Source of the DNA: an uncultured Pseudomonadota bacterium
GTDB taxonomy: Bacteria > Myxococcota_A > UBA796 > GCA-2862545
Assembly (NCBI GenBank): GCA_913061235.1
Contig: CAJXTB010000009.1
Location: 1 to 64,000, forward strand
Reading direction: 5' to 3'
DNA: 64,000 nt
Below the pieces are notes generated by a model. That model saw nothing but the letters and a program-made list of their open reading frames with translations, ran no database searches and was not told where the DNA came from. This document shows, piece after piece, positions 33,093-41,423 of this stretch. A program made the position numbers and the translations under genes. Each line of letters begins with the position of its first letter. Positions within the stretch are counted from its first letter, which is position 1.

Positions 33093-34784
33093 ATGGAACG
33101 CGATGAAATGCCCTGCGACGCCCTGTTCGTCGGAGGCGGACCGGCCAACCTCGCTGGCGCTATCCACCTGATGAACCTGATCGAAGCCCATAATGAGGCT
33201 ATCGAAGCTGGAACGAAGACCGGTGAAGTCATTGACGAGCCCATGATCTGCGTGCTCGAGAAGGGCAGCGAGGTCGGCGCTCATCAGCTGTCTGGCGCGG
33301 TCATGGACCCTAAAGCGCTCTCCGAGCTCATTCCCGACTGGCGCGAGCGCGACGACTTCCCTGTCGAGCGCTTTGTTGAGCGCGAGGACATGGTCTTCCT
33401 CACAGAAGGCGGCCACGTCTCGGCTCCTTGGCTACCGCCCGAGCTGATCAACCACGACAAGCCCATCATCTCGCTCGGCAAGATGTGCGCATGGCTCGCT
33501 GAGATTGCCGAAGAGAAGGGCGTCGCGATCTTCCCAGGCTTCGCAGGAAATGACCTGTTGTGGGACGGCGACACGGTCGCTGGTGTGCGCACTGGTGACA
33601 AGGGAATCGGCAAGGATGGCCTGCCCAAGGACACCTTCGAGCCTGGAATGGACCTGCAGTCCCCCATCACCATCCTGGGTGAAGGACCGCGTGGACACCT
33701 GACCCGCAAGCTCATCGAGCGTCACCAGCTGGACAAAGACAGCAACCCCATGGCGTACGAGCTTGGCTGCAAGGAAATCATTGAGCTTCCGCCTGGAACC
33801 GTCGAAGACGGCTACGTCTTGCACACCATCGGCTACCCGCTGGACGCCAAGACCTTCGGTGGCAGCTTCATCTACAGCATGGGCGGAGACAAGGTCTGCA
33901 TCGGCATCCTCGTCGCCCTAGACGCTGCTGACCCGAACCTAGACGTTCACGAGAAGCTGCAGGTCCTCAAGACCCATCCGTACGTCAAAGACCTTCTCGG
34001 CAAGGGCAAGGTCATCAAGTACGGCGCAAAGGCCGTGACCATCGGTGGTTGGGGCTCCATGCCGCAGCTGTACACAGACGGCGCCATGATTGTGGGCGAC
34101 TCCGCAAGCTTCCTCAACCCGCTCCGCATCAAGGGCATTCACCTGTCCATGAAGTCGGGCATGCTCGCTGCCGAAGCCGCGTTCGAAGCCATGGTCAGCG
34201 GCGACAACAGTGCTGCGACCCTCAAGACCTACAAAGACCGCATCGACGCCAGCTGGGTCAAGACCGAGATGGAAGTCGCCAAGAACTTCCACGCCAACTT
34301 CGCAGGTGGACTGTGGGGCGGCTTGGTCAAGACCGGCATTCAGTACGCCTTTGGTCCTGGCACGTCGCTTCAGCCGTTCAGCGCCGACTACAGCCACATG
34401 CAGACCGTCGAAGCCTACTACGGCGACCCGTCCAAGGCCGTGACCACCGCTCCCAAGTACGACGGTGACTACCTGGTCGACAAGCTCACAAGCGTGCACC
34501 GCTCCGGCACCATGCATGAGGAACAGCAGCCCGCTCACCTCAAGATCATCGACACGAACATCTGTGCGACGACCTGCAAGGAAGAGTACGGCAACCCATG
34601 CACCAAGTTCTGCCCAGCGCAGGTCTACAACATGCGCCACAACGACGCGACCGGTCGCGAAGAGATGGAAATCGACTTCGCCAACTGCGTGCACTGCAAG
34701 ACATGCGACATCCGTGACCCCTACCAGGTCATCACGTGGGTCCCGCCAGAAGGCGGAAATGGTCCTGAATACGGCATGATGTAG
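33093..34784 (+). CDS. Electron transfer flavoprotein-ubiquinone oxidoreductase
   Basis: Passes electrons from reduced ETF to the quinone pool at the inner membrane. 563 residues. It shows the FAD-binding start (DALFVGGGPANLAGA), EKGSEVGAHQLSGAV, the long ETF-QO middle with YELGCKEIIELP, then GDSASFLNPLRIKGIHLSMKSG. The C-terminal ferredoxin part has a Cys in KFCPAQVYN and the three Cys of CVHCKTCDI that bind the [4Fe-4S] cluster. The start at 33093 has TTGGAGG before it. No ETF subunit genes are nearby. A strong terminator follows, so it is probably monocistronic. Its job would be fatty or amino acid oxidation. Confidence 0.95.
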   Translation: MERDEMPCDALFVGGGPANLAGAIHLMNLIEAHNEAIEAGTKTGEVIDEPMICVLEKGSEVGAHQLSGAVMDPKALSELIPDWRERDDFPVERFVEREDMVFLTEGGHVSAPWLPPELINHDKPIISLGKMCAWLAEIAEEKGVAIFPGFAGNDLLWDGDTVAGVRTGDKGIGKDGLPKDTFEPGMDLQSPITILGEGPRGHLTRKLIERHQLDKDSNPMAYELGCKEIIELPPGTVEDGYVLHTIGYPLDAKTFGGSFIYSMGGDKVCIGILVALDAADPNLDVHEKLQVLKTHPYVKDLLGKGKVIKYGAKAVTIGGWGSMPQLYTDGAMIVGDSASFLNPLRIKGIHLSMKSGMLAAEAAFEAMVSGDNSAATLKTYKDRIDASWVKTEMEVAKNFHANFAGGLWGGLVKTGIQYAFGPGTSLQPFSADYSHMQTVEAYYGDPSKAVTTAPKYDGDYLVDKLTSVHRSGTMHEEQQPAHLKIIDTNICATTCKEEYGNPCTKFCPAQVYNMRHNDATGREEMEIDFANCVHCKTCDIRDPYQVITWVPPEGGNGPEYGMM

Positions 34785-34792
34785 CGAATGAC

Positions 34793-34809
34793 GATGCACC
34801 TCGTGCATC
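34793..34809. repeat. Perfect 7-bp inverted repeat after the ETF-QO gene
   Basis: GATGCAC, the spacer CTC and GTGCATC form a perfect hairpin 9 bp after the ETF-QO stop. No T run follows. It may help end or protect the transcript before the stronger terminator at 34832. Confidence 0.55.
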
Positions 34810-34831
34810 ACTCGCGGAACTCAAATTGAGC

Positions 34832-34869
34832 GACAGCGCTTCCGGCTTTCGGAAGCGCTGTCTTTCTTT
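34832..34869 (+). terminator. Rho-independent terminator
   Basis: A perfect 12-bp stem (GACAGCGCTTCC with GGAAGCGCTGTC), a seven-base loop (GGCTTTC) and the T-rich tail TTTCTTT. It lies between the ETF-QO stop and the aldehyde dehydrogenase start, so it ends the ETF-QO transcript and separates the two genes. Confidence 0.92.
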
Positions 34870-34927
34870 GACGTGCAGAAGCCACGAGCAGTCGTACGGT
34901 AAAGACCCCGACTTTCTTGAGGTGACC

Positions 34928-36667
34928 ATGTCCAGCCTTCCCAGCGATCTCCATCGTCCCATGGACGCAGATGCCCTCGACGCTGACCTCGCGACTCTCG
35001 CAGGCAGCAAGCAGGCCTGGGCGCGGTCGACTCCCGCTGCGCGCATTGCAGTACTCAAGCAGATCAAGGACGCACTCATCACGGTTGCTGAGACGTGGGC
35101 GACCACTGCGGCAAAACACAAGCTCATTCCGGCAGACTCACAGCATGTCGGCGAAGAATGGGTCTCGGGGCCGTACGCAGTCATGTCCGCCTGCAACCAG
35201 CTCATCGAGACCCTGTCGCACTTGGACAACAAGGCGTTCTTGAAGGGTCTGCCCACGCGCGAACGACCCGACGGCCAGGTCATTGTTCGGGTGACGCCTC
35301 ACAGCGTGTGGGACAGCTTGCTTCTGTCCGGTGTCGAAGCAGACATCTGGATGCAGCCCGAGGTGACGCGCGACACTCTGGCGGCGAACACCGCGTCTGC
35401 CTACGACAGCAAAGAGTCCGACCGCGACGGCGCCGTCTCTCTCATCTTAGGAGCGGGAAACATCGCGGCAATCGCGCCCTTGGACTGCTTCTACAAGCTG
35501 TTCAGCGAACACGAAGTCTGCCTGCTGAAGATGAATCCGGTCAACGACTACCTCATCCCATTCCTACAGACAGCACTCGCCCCGCTCATCGCCCTCGACG
35601 CACTGCGCATTGTCCGAGGCGGAGCCGACGTCGGCGAGTACCTGTGCAACCACGAGAGTATCGACAACATCCACATCACTGGCGCTGTCACGACACACGA
35701 CGCCATCGTCTGGGGGACGGGCGAAACGGCAAAGGCCAACCGTGCTGCCAACACCCCGCTGACCGACAAACCCGTCACATCCGAGCTCGGGGGCGTCTGT
35801 CCGACCATTGTGGTTCCAGGCGCATGGTCCGCAGCCGACATCCGGTTTCAAGCCGAGCAGATCGCGACCCAAAAGCTCCACAACTCCGGCTTCAACTGCA
35901 TCGCTTGCCAGGTGTTGGTCGTGCCAGAGGACTGGGAACACACCGACACACTGCTGGCGGCCGTCGAAGACGTGATGAAGACGCTTCCACCACGAGGGCT
36001 GTACTACCCAGGCTCCGAGTCACGCCTGGAGCGCTTCGCCGAGCATGCGAGCGATGCCAAGCGCTTCGACCGTGGCGATGCCCCCGCCTGCGTGGTCAGC
36101 GCCATGGACCCGAATGATGAGTGGATGGCCAACAACGAGGTCTTCGCGCCGGCTTTGAGCGTGGTTCGCTTCCCGAGTACCGACACCGCCGCCTACATCA
36201 AGAACGCCATCGATTGGTGCAACAACACCCTCAACGGCACCTTGGGTGCCAACATCTTGCTGGACCCGAAGACCGAGAAGAAGCTAGGCGCCCAGGCGTT
36301 CGAGGACATGATTGCAGAGCTGCACTACGGCTGCATTGCCATCAACGCATGGACCGGACTGGGCTTCCTGATGGCCCAAGGAACCTGGGGTGCATTCCCT
36401 GGTCACACCCTGCAAGACGCACAGAGTGGCATTGGCGTGGTGCACAACACCTTCCTGTTCGACAAGCCTGAACGGACCGTCGTTCGCGCGCCATTCCGCC
36501 CATTCCCAAGGACAGTAGCCAGCGGCGGCATGACCATGCTGCCGCGTCCGCCCTGGTTCGTGACCAACACGCAGCAGCACAACATTGGCAAGGCACTGAC
36601 GCACTTCCAACACCATCCGAGTTGGTTGAAGATCCCAGGGGTCTTCTTCTACGCGCTGCAAGGCTGA
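34928..36667 (+). CDS. Aldehyde dehydrogenase family protein
   Basis: 579 residues of the NAD(P)-dependent aldehyde dehydrogenase superfamily. Landmarks: the cofactor-site strand SLILGAGNIAAIAPLDC, ITGAVTTHDAIVWG, the general base Glu286 in SELGG, and the catalytic Cys324 in SGFNCIACQ. The NEVFAPALSV motif near 405 matches the usual EIFGPVL-type box. It is longer than most members (about 480-500), with an extra C-terminal part (PFRPFPRTVASGG and onward). The start at 34928 has GAGGTG five bases before it. The substrate is unknown. It may serve the same oxidative metabolism as the upstream ETF-QO but is transcribed separately. Confidence 0.85.
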   Translation: MSSLPSDLHRPMDADALDADLATLAGSKQAWARSTPAARIAVLKQIKDALITVAETWATTAAKHKLIPADSQHVGEEWVSGPYAVMSACNQLIETLSHLDNKAFLKGLPTRERPDGQVIVRVTPHSVWDSLLLSGVEADIWMQPEVTRDTLAANTASAYDSKESDRDGAVSLILGAGNIAAIAPLDCFYKLFSEHEVCLLKMNPVNDYLIPFLQTALAPLIALDALRIVRGGADVGEYLCNHESIDNIHITGAVTTHDAIVWGTGETAKANRAANTPLTDKPVTSELGGVCPTIVVPGAWSAADIRFQAEQIATQKLHNSGFNCIACQVLVVPEDWEHTDTLLAAVEDVMKTLPPRGLYYPGSESRLERFAEHASDAKRFDRGDAPACVVSAMDPNDEWMANNEVFAPALSVVRFPSTDTAAYIKNAIDWCNNTLNGTLGANILLDPKTEKKLGAQAFEDMIAELHYGCIAINAWTGLGFLMAQGTWGAFPGHTLQDAQSGIGVVHNTFLFDKPERTVVRAPFRPFPRTVASGGMTMLPRPPWFVTNTQQHNIGKALTHFQHHPSWLKIPGVFFYALQG

Positions 36668-36671
36668 CGGC

Positions 36672-37148
36672 TCAGAACGCGCAGCGGCCGGGCTGCGGGG
36701 CTTCGTCCGCCAGGTCGTCCCAGTCCGCATCTTGTTCGGTGGCAACAAAGCCACCGGCGATGCTGCCGTACCAAGCTGTACCGCCGTAGCCGTCCGAGGA
36801 CAGATGAGCGCGCACCCAGACATTCTCGGTGTCTGCGATGTCTACGGGTCCGCCCGACCGTACGAAGGGCTGCTCGCCTACATGACTGTGGGACAGAACA
36901 CGGCGAAAGAGCAGGTCACCGTCCTCTGAGACCACTTCCCACCAGTCTGCGTAGCGGTCGCACCCGGTCTCATCGCTGCGAATCCCCACCGCAAAGATGT
37001 AGCTGCCCGAATCACCGGTGACCGCCACGCTAGCCACGTTGGCCAACACACTATCGGCCGGCTCAACAACGGGTGGCTCATCATCCACCGTTTGAGGAGG
37101 AAGCGGCGCGGTGGTTTTGCAGGCGAACATCAACAGGGCAAGCCACAT
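36672..37148 (-). CDS. Small lipoprotein of unknown function
   Basis: 158 residues with a short signal and lipobox M-F-A-C (Cys10). The start at 37148 has TGGAG eight bases upstream; the longer ORF has a non-hydrophobic start. A Pro/Glu linker (about 12-35) leads to a beta-rich domain with one Cys early (ETGCDRYADWW) and one at the end (QPGRCAF), which may form a disulfide. It is convergent with the aldehyde dehydrogenase, 4 bp apart, and divergent from the persulfide dioxygenase gene. Family not recognised. Confidence 0.7.
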   Translation of the reverse strand: MWLALLMFACKTTAPLPPQTVDDEPPVVEPADSVLANVASVAVTGDSGSYIFAVGIRSDETGCDRYADWWEVVSEDGDLLFRRVLSHSHVGEQPFVRSGGPVDIADTENVWVRAHLSSDGYGGTAWYGSIAGGFVATEQDADWDDLADEAPQPGRCAF

Positions 37149-37247
37149 GGCACGAACTCCATCATCACAGCGAAGTACATACCCGCAGGCGATGGGCACC
37201 TACAGGTTGTGCATGAGTAATTCACGCATTCGTCGCCATAGGATTGT

Positions 37248-37261
37248 TCGACTCAAGTCGA
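37248..37261. promoter_or_regulatory. Candidate palindromic operator before the persulfide dioxygenase gene
   Basis: TCGACT-CA-AGTCGA is a perfect palindrome. It is followed directly by TATAAG (37262-37267), a fair -10 hexamer, 46 bp before the gene start at 37313. A repressor bound here would block the promoter. No good -35 box is seen. Sulfide-sensing repressors often control such genes, but no regulator gene lies beside it. Confidence 0.4.
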
Positions 37262-37312
37262 TATAAGAAGGACGAGTCGTGCAGACTTGCCCGCACACTT
37301 CGGGGAGATGCC

Positions 37313-38380
37313 ATGTTCATTCGCCAACTATTCGATACTGAAACCAGCACCTACACCTACATCGTGGCCGATAGGGTCAGTAAATCAGCTGTACTCATTG
37401 ACCCCGTTCTCGGACACGAAGTCCGCGACATGCGAGTCGTCGACGAGCTGGGAATGACGCTGACGTGGGTCATTGAGACCCACATTCATGCCGACCACAT
37501 CACATCCGCCTCAGTGCTTCGTGAACGGACGGGCTGCAAAGTCGCCGTGCCTGCCGTCAATGCCGCTGAAAACGCAGACAGAACACTCCAACACGGCGAT
37601 ACTCTCGCAATCGGTTCTCGACACCTGACCGCGCTGGCCACACCCGGTCACACCGAAGGCTCGATGAGCTACGTCACAGACGACCAGTCGGCCGTATTCA
37701 CCGGCGACACCCTGATGATTCGGTCCTGTGGACGAACAGACTTTCAAGGCGGCAGCGCTGAGAGCCTGTACCGCTCCGTTCACAGCCAACTGTTCACTCT
37801 GCCCAGCACCTGCACTGTGTACCCAGGGCATGACTACACCGGCCAGACCGCGACCAGCGTCGGCGAAGAAATGCTCTACAACCACCGCATTGCCGAGCAT
37901 GTTGATGAGGCGAACTTCGTTGAGACCATGGCCGGACTCAACCTGTCCCCACCGCGCCAACTCGACATTGCCGTACCTGCAAACAAGCGACTCGGAGCCA
38001 TCACGGAGCCCCTCACACACCCCATCACCGCCGTTCACCGTGGGGGACTCGGAGCACGCCAAGCCAACGTGCAGTGGATGTTGGGCGTAGGCCAAGAGGT
38101 CCGTCGCATCGATGTGCGCGAGATAGACGAATACAACGGTCATCTGGGCCATATCCCGGACACCGAGCTCGTTCCCTTGGCCACTCTGACCACCGTTGCC
38201 AAGAGCTGGAGACGCGACGAACGCCTTCTCATCATCTGTCGGTCAGGAGTACGGTCCGACCGTGGTGCCCTCGCTCTCGAGGAGATGGGCTTCAGTCAGG
38301 TCGCGAGTCTGCAAGGTGGGACCAAGGCGTTCAATCAACATGTTGCGGACGGTCTACAATCGCCCGGCGGATGGGAGTAA
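37313..38380 (+). CDS. Persulfide dioxygenase-rhodanese fusion
   Basis: 355 residues. The N-terminal metallo-beta-lactamase domain (about 1-235) is of the ETHE1/persulfide dioxygenase type: ETHIHADHITSA (His57, His59, Asp61, His62), TPGHTEGSMSY (His113), FTGDTLMIRSCGRTDFQGG (Asp132) and YPGHDY. It oxidises glutathione or other persulfide to sulfite with O2, using one iron. The C-terminal rhodanese domain (about 255-350) has the active loop CRSGVRS with Cys309, which moves sulfane sulfur between thiols. Such fusions are known in sulfide detoxification. GGGGAG precedes the ATG. The SulP permease gene follows by 85 bp and may export the product. Confidence 0.9.
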   Translation: MFIRQLFDTETSTYTYIVADRVSKSAVLIDPVLGHEVRDMRVVDELGMTLTWVIETHIHADHITSASVLRERTGCKVAVPAVNAAENADRTLQHGDTLAIGSRHLTALATPGHTEGSMSYVTDDQSAVFTGDTLMIRSCGRTDFQGGSAESLYRSVHSQLFTLPSTCTVYPGHDYTGQTATSVGEEMLYNHRIAEHVDEANFVETMAGLNLSPPRQLDIAVPANKRLGAITEPLTHPITAVHRGGLGARQANVQWMLGVGQEVRRIDVREIDEYNGHLGHIPDTELVPLATLTTVAKSWRRDERLLIICRSGVRSDRGALALEEMGFSQVASLQGGTKAFNQHVADGLQSPGGWE

Positions 38381-38465
38381 TCGCAGCAATCAGCCACACC
38401 TCTGTAGGGTTCGATGACGCGTTCATCGGCTCCTGCGCATCTGTTCCGCTGACCACACAACGCTC

Positions 38466-39722
38466 ATGAAACGCCTGCCCATCCTGCCCATCCTGCACAC
38501 GCTTCGCACGTCCACCAAGGCCCAACTGCGTGCCGACGCGATGGCAGGACTCACAACAGCGGTGATGCTCGTTCCACAAGGAATGGCCTACGCAATGCTC
38601 GCGGGTCTAGACCCGATTGTGGGGCTGTACGCATCAACGGTGCCCTTGGTCTTGTACGCGCTGGTCGGCTCAAGCCGGAGACTTGCCGTGGGTCCGGTGG
38701 CCATGGACTCGTTGATGGTCGCTGCCGGACTGCTGCCTCTTGTTCAAGGAGATGCCGCCCAATACGCGGCTTCAGCAGCGGTTCTCGCACTGATGGTTGG
38801 CGCTATCCAAGTCCTGATGGGTGCACTACGCGCGGGTGCCTTGGTCCGGTTTCTGTCGGGCCCGGTCATCATTGGGTTCACCAGTGCTGCCGCGGTCATT
38901 ATTGCCGGCTCACAGCTTAAACACGCCCTTGGCCTTCGCTTACCGCGGTCCTCCCACATTGTGACCATGATCAGCGATCTGGTCCGAAACCTAGGTGAGA
39001 CCAACCTTCTCACGTTGATTATGGCTCTGGCGAGTCTTGCCACGCTCAGCGTGCTGAAGAAGAGAGCCCCTCGATTTCCCAGGTTCCTCCTGGTCGTAGT
39101 GTTGGGAACGGTGATCACCGCAATGGCCGGCTTAGACGCCCTGGGCCTCGCGGTTGTTGGCGACGTTCCGGCTGGCCTGCCCGCTATCGGCATTCCGAGT
39201 CTTGATCTGGGTCTACTGCCGTCCCTCTTCCCCATCGCCCTCAGCATCTCGCTGGTGTCCATGATGGAGGGGTTGTCCATTGGCAAGCGCTACGACGACA
39301 AGACACTGGTCCCTACACGGGAGTTCTTCGGCCTTGGGCTCGCAAATCTAGGCGCAGGACTGATCAGCGGCTACCCGGTCAGCGGCGGCTTTTCGCGTAC
39401 AGCGGTCAACGTCCAAGCGGGTGCTCGCAGTCCACTCGCAGGCATTGTGACCGCAGGCATCATCACCGCCACTCTACTGTTCCTCACACCGGCATTCCGC
39501 TTGCTGCCGCGTGCCATCCTCGCGAGCATCATTCTGAGCGCGATTGTCGGCCTGGTCGACATCGCTGGGGCTCGAACTCTGTGGAAGACAGACCGAACGC
39601 TGTTTGCCGTCGCCGTCATTACATTCACTGCAACGCTCGGCCTGGGCATTCCCATCGGCATGGGCATGGGAATTGGGACGAGTCTGGTGCTGCGTTTCTG
39701 GCGAAAGCGACAAGGCCGCTAA
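38466..39722 (+). CDS. SulP-family anion permease lacking a STAS domain
   Basis: 418 residues with 10-12 membrane helices. It has the SulP signature near the N-terminus (LTTAVMLVPQGMAYAMLAGLDPIVGLYAS), written here as VPQGMAYAMLAG, and GYPVSGGFSRTAVNVQAGARSP in the later half. SulP proteins carry sulfate, bicarbonate or other anions. Most are about 550 residues with a cytosolic STAS domain; this one stops directly after the last helix (RFWRKRQGR). Its place after the persulfide dioxygenase gene suggests sulfite or sulfate movement, which is inference. The two genes may share a transcript. Confidence 0.88.
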   Translation: MKRLPILPILHTLRTSTKAQLRADAMAGLTTAVMLVPQGMAYAMLAGLDPIVGLYASTVPLVLYALVGSSRRLAVGPVAMDSLMVAAGLLPLVQGDAAQYAASAAVLALMVGAIQVLMGALRAGALVRFLSGPVIIGFTSAAAVIIAGSQLKHALGLRLPRSSHIVTMISDLVRNLGETNLLTLIMALASLATLSVLKKRAPRFPRFLLVVVLGTVITAMAGLDALGLAVVGDVPAGLPAIGIPSLDLGLLPSLFPIALSISLVSMMEGLSIGKRYDDKTLVPTREFFGLGLANLGAGLISGYPVSGGFSRTAVNVQAGARSPLAGIVTAGIITATLLFLTPAFRLLPRAILASIILSAIVGLVDIAGARTLWKTDRTLFAVAVITFTATLGLGIPIGMGMGIGTSLVLRFWRKRQGR

Positions 39723-39735
39723 ATCGCGACCCGCG

Positions 39736-41244
39736 CTACGGAATGAAGGTGGTGACGAAGTCCACCGAGTCATTCAGCTGCTTCCACGCGCCCCAAAGCT
39801 CGGTTGCCATGGTCTCAGGAATACCCGGAAGATCAGGGTCGACCGGCATGAGCGACAGGTCGGGTGCTTCCGCAATCGCGTGGGCCGCGTACAACAGGAA
39901 GGCATCATGGTGAGGACAGCCCAGGCTCTTGCGGTCGAGCAAGCTCTCCAACACCGAGATGAACCGTACCAAGTGGTCGAGTAGCCGTGCGACGGGCGGC
40001 CACGGGTCATCGGCGGACGGCAGCCGAGTCCACCTGTCTAGGCGGACCTGCCAACGCTGAGCGACGCGCAACAATGCCGCAGCAGCCGAGGCCGTAGGCA
40101 CCTGTAGGCGCCGGGCAACCGACTCAACGGTCGTGACATTGCTGCACCAGTCTACAATCGGGCGAAGAACACTCATCACATGATGGCGGACATCCATCGC
40201 GGCCAAGTCTTCGCCCTCTAGCGGACGACGAATTCCTGCCCAGCGGCGGGCAATGAACGAGGCATGTACCAGGCGCATCGCCAGAGCCACGCGCTTGAGC
40301 GCCATCCGTTCAAACGCCGCCTCCGCATCCCCCAGCCTTAGGCGGCCATCTTTGCTCGACAGCCACAGGTCCCAGCGAATTGCTGAGGCACCCACTGGTG
40401 ACGAGAGACGATGACCAATCTGACCATTGTGAGCAAGACCCGTCATCAGAGCCGCGCCCGAGCTTCGCCATAGGTCTCGGTCGAGCTGCTCCTGATGGTC
40501 CGCTGCCGGCACTAGGCACATGGCGTAGTCCAACAGGCGAACGGTCTCGGCGGGTGACGCGCCCAAGCTCCGGCCTAGGCCTTCACGCAGGCTCGCGCTG
40601 ACATAGCGACCCGCTGCGACGGAGAGGGGAAAGCTACCGTCATCTTCTGAGTCCCCCAACCATGGCATGTACAAGCTGTGCAACGGGGACGGGCGGGCAC
40701 CTGTGACCAACGCGTAGATTCGTCCGCCGCGCACCTTGGCGTGAAGAGCCGCCGAGTGCGGGATGCCGGTCAACAAGCGACGGACCAGCTCTTGGTCGTC
40801 AGTAGAGCCGTGATGATCCCACAGCCAGCGCACACCACGGATCTGACGCAGTTGTTGGCTTGCTCGGCGGTCAATGTCACCGGACAGCTCCAGCATCTCC
40901 CAGTCTTGCAGTCCCAGGACCTTCTGGCGGCTCGCCAGATCGAACGTGACGGGGCGGTCCCGTCCAGCGGCCATCGAGCCCTTGGGCTCCAGCAACAGAC
41001 CGGTCAAGTGCGGCTGGCTCGACAAGGTCAGGCACAGCGGCAAGGCAACGCCCCGGGATAATCCAACCCCGACCGCCGTTCCAAATCCTCCGACAGTCTG
41101 ACGCCGAAGGCGCGCGAGATCTTGCAGCAGCTGGCGGTCCAGCCCTTCTTGGGCAGCACCACCTCGCAGGCCACGACGTTGATCCAGACCCTTGGCCAGC
41201 CGAGTGACCCCACCGGCTCGTTCATTCGCAACTGCAGAACCCAA
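39736..41244 (-). CDS. Protein of unknown function
   Basis: Up to 502 residues, without signal peptide or clear membrane helix. The sequence is mostly helical and rich in Leu, Arg and Ala. Features include GVRWLWDHHGSTDDQELVRR near 140, LRLGDAEAAFERMALKRVALAMRLVH near 310, here shortened to LRLGDAEAAFERM, and a last segment of about 100 residues rich in Leu/His/Asp. I do not recognise the family. The start is uncertain: TTG at 41244 or a later in-frame codon (ATG at 40974). It is convergent with the SulP gene and divergent from the efflux operon, so context gives no hint. Confidence 0.6.
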   Translation of the reverse strand: MGSAVANERAGGVTRLAKGLDQRRGLRGGAAQEGLDRQLLQDLARLRRQTVGGFGTAVGVGLSRGVALPLCLTLSSQPHLTGLLLEPKGSMAAGRDRPVTFDLASRQKVLGLQDWEMLELSGDIDRRASQQLRQIRGVRWLWDHHGSTDDQELVRRLLTGIPHSAALHAKVRGGRIYALVTGARPSPLHSLYMPWLGDSEDDGSFPLSVAAGRYVSASLREGLGRSLGASPAETVRLLDYAMCLVPAADHQEQLDRDLWRSSGAALMTGLAHNGQIGHRLSSPVGASAIRWDLWLSSKDGRLRLGDAEAAFERMALKRVALAMRLVHASFIARRWAGIRRPLEGEDLAAMDVRHHVMSVLRPIVDWCSNVTTVESVARRLQVPTASAAAALLRVAQRWQVRLDRWTRLPSADDPWPPVARLLDHLVRFISVLESLLDRKSLGCPHHDAFLLYAAHAIAEAPDLSLMPVDPDLPGIPETMATELWGAWKQLNDSVDFVTTFIP

Positions 41245-41423
41245 CGGACCCCCTCGCTAAAACACCCTATCCGATGCAATGGTGAGACGGGCCACCACGT
41301 AAGCCTTAGCACCACGGCCAAAACCAACCCTAGTTGTTCGGTCGTGTGATGTCAGATGACCTTGTGACAGTGCCAGCCGTGCGGTAGGCGCTGCAAGCTT
41401 GCTTTGCACGCACGGAGTTTAGA

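Noticed and set aside
33939-34811. 290-codon minus-strand ORF opposite the ETF-QO gene
   Set aside because: The plus-strand frame holds the FAD and Fe-S motifs; the minus-strand product has no recognisable feature.
41028-41327. Frame on the minus strand at the start of the unknown 502-residue gene, considered as a frameshifted N-terminus
   Set aside because: The called frame has good codon pattern throughout this stretch, so no frameshift is needed.
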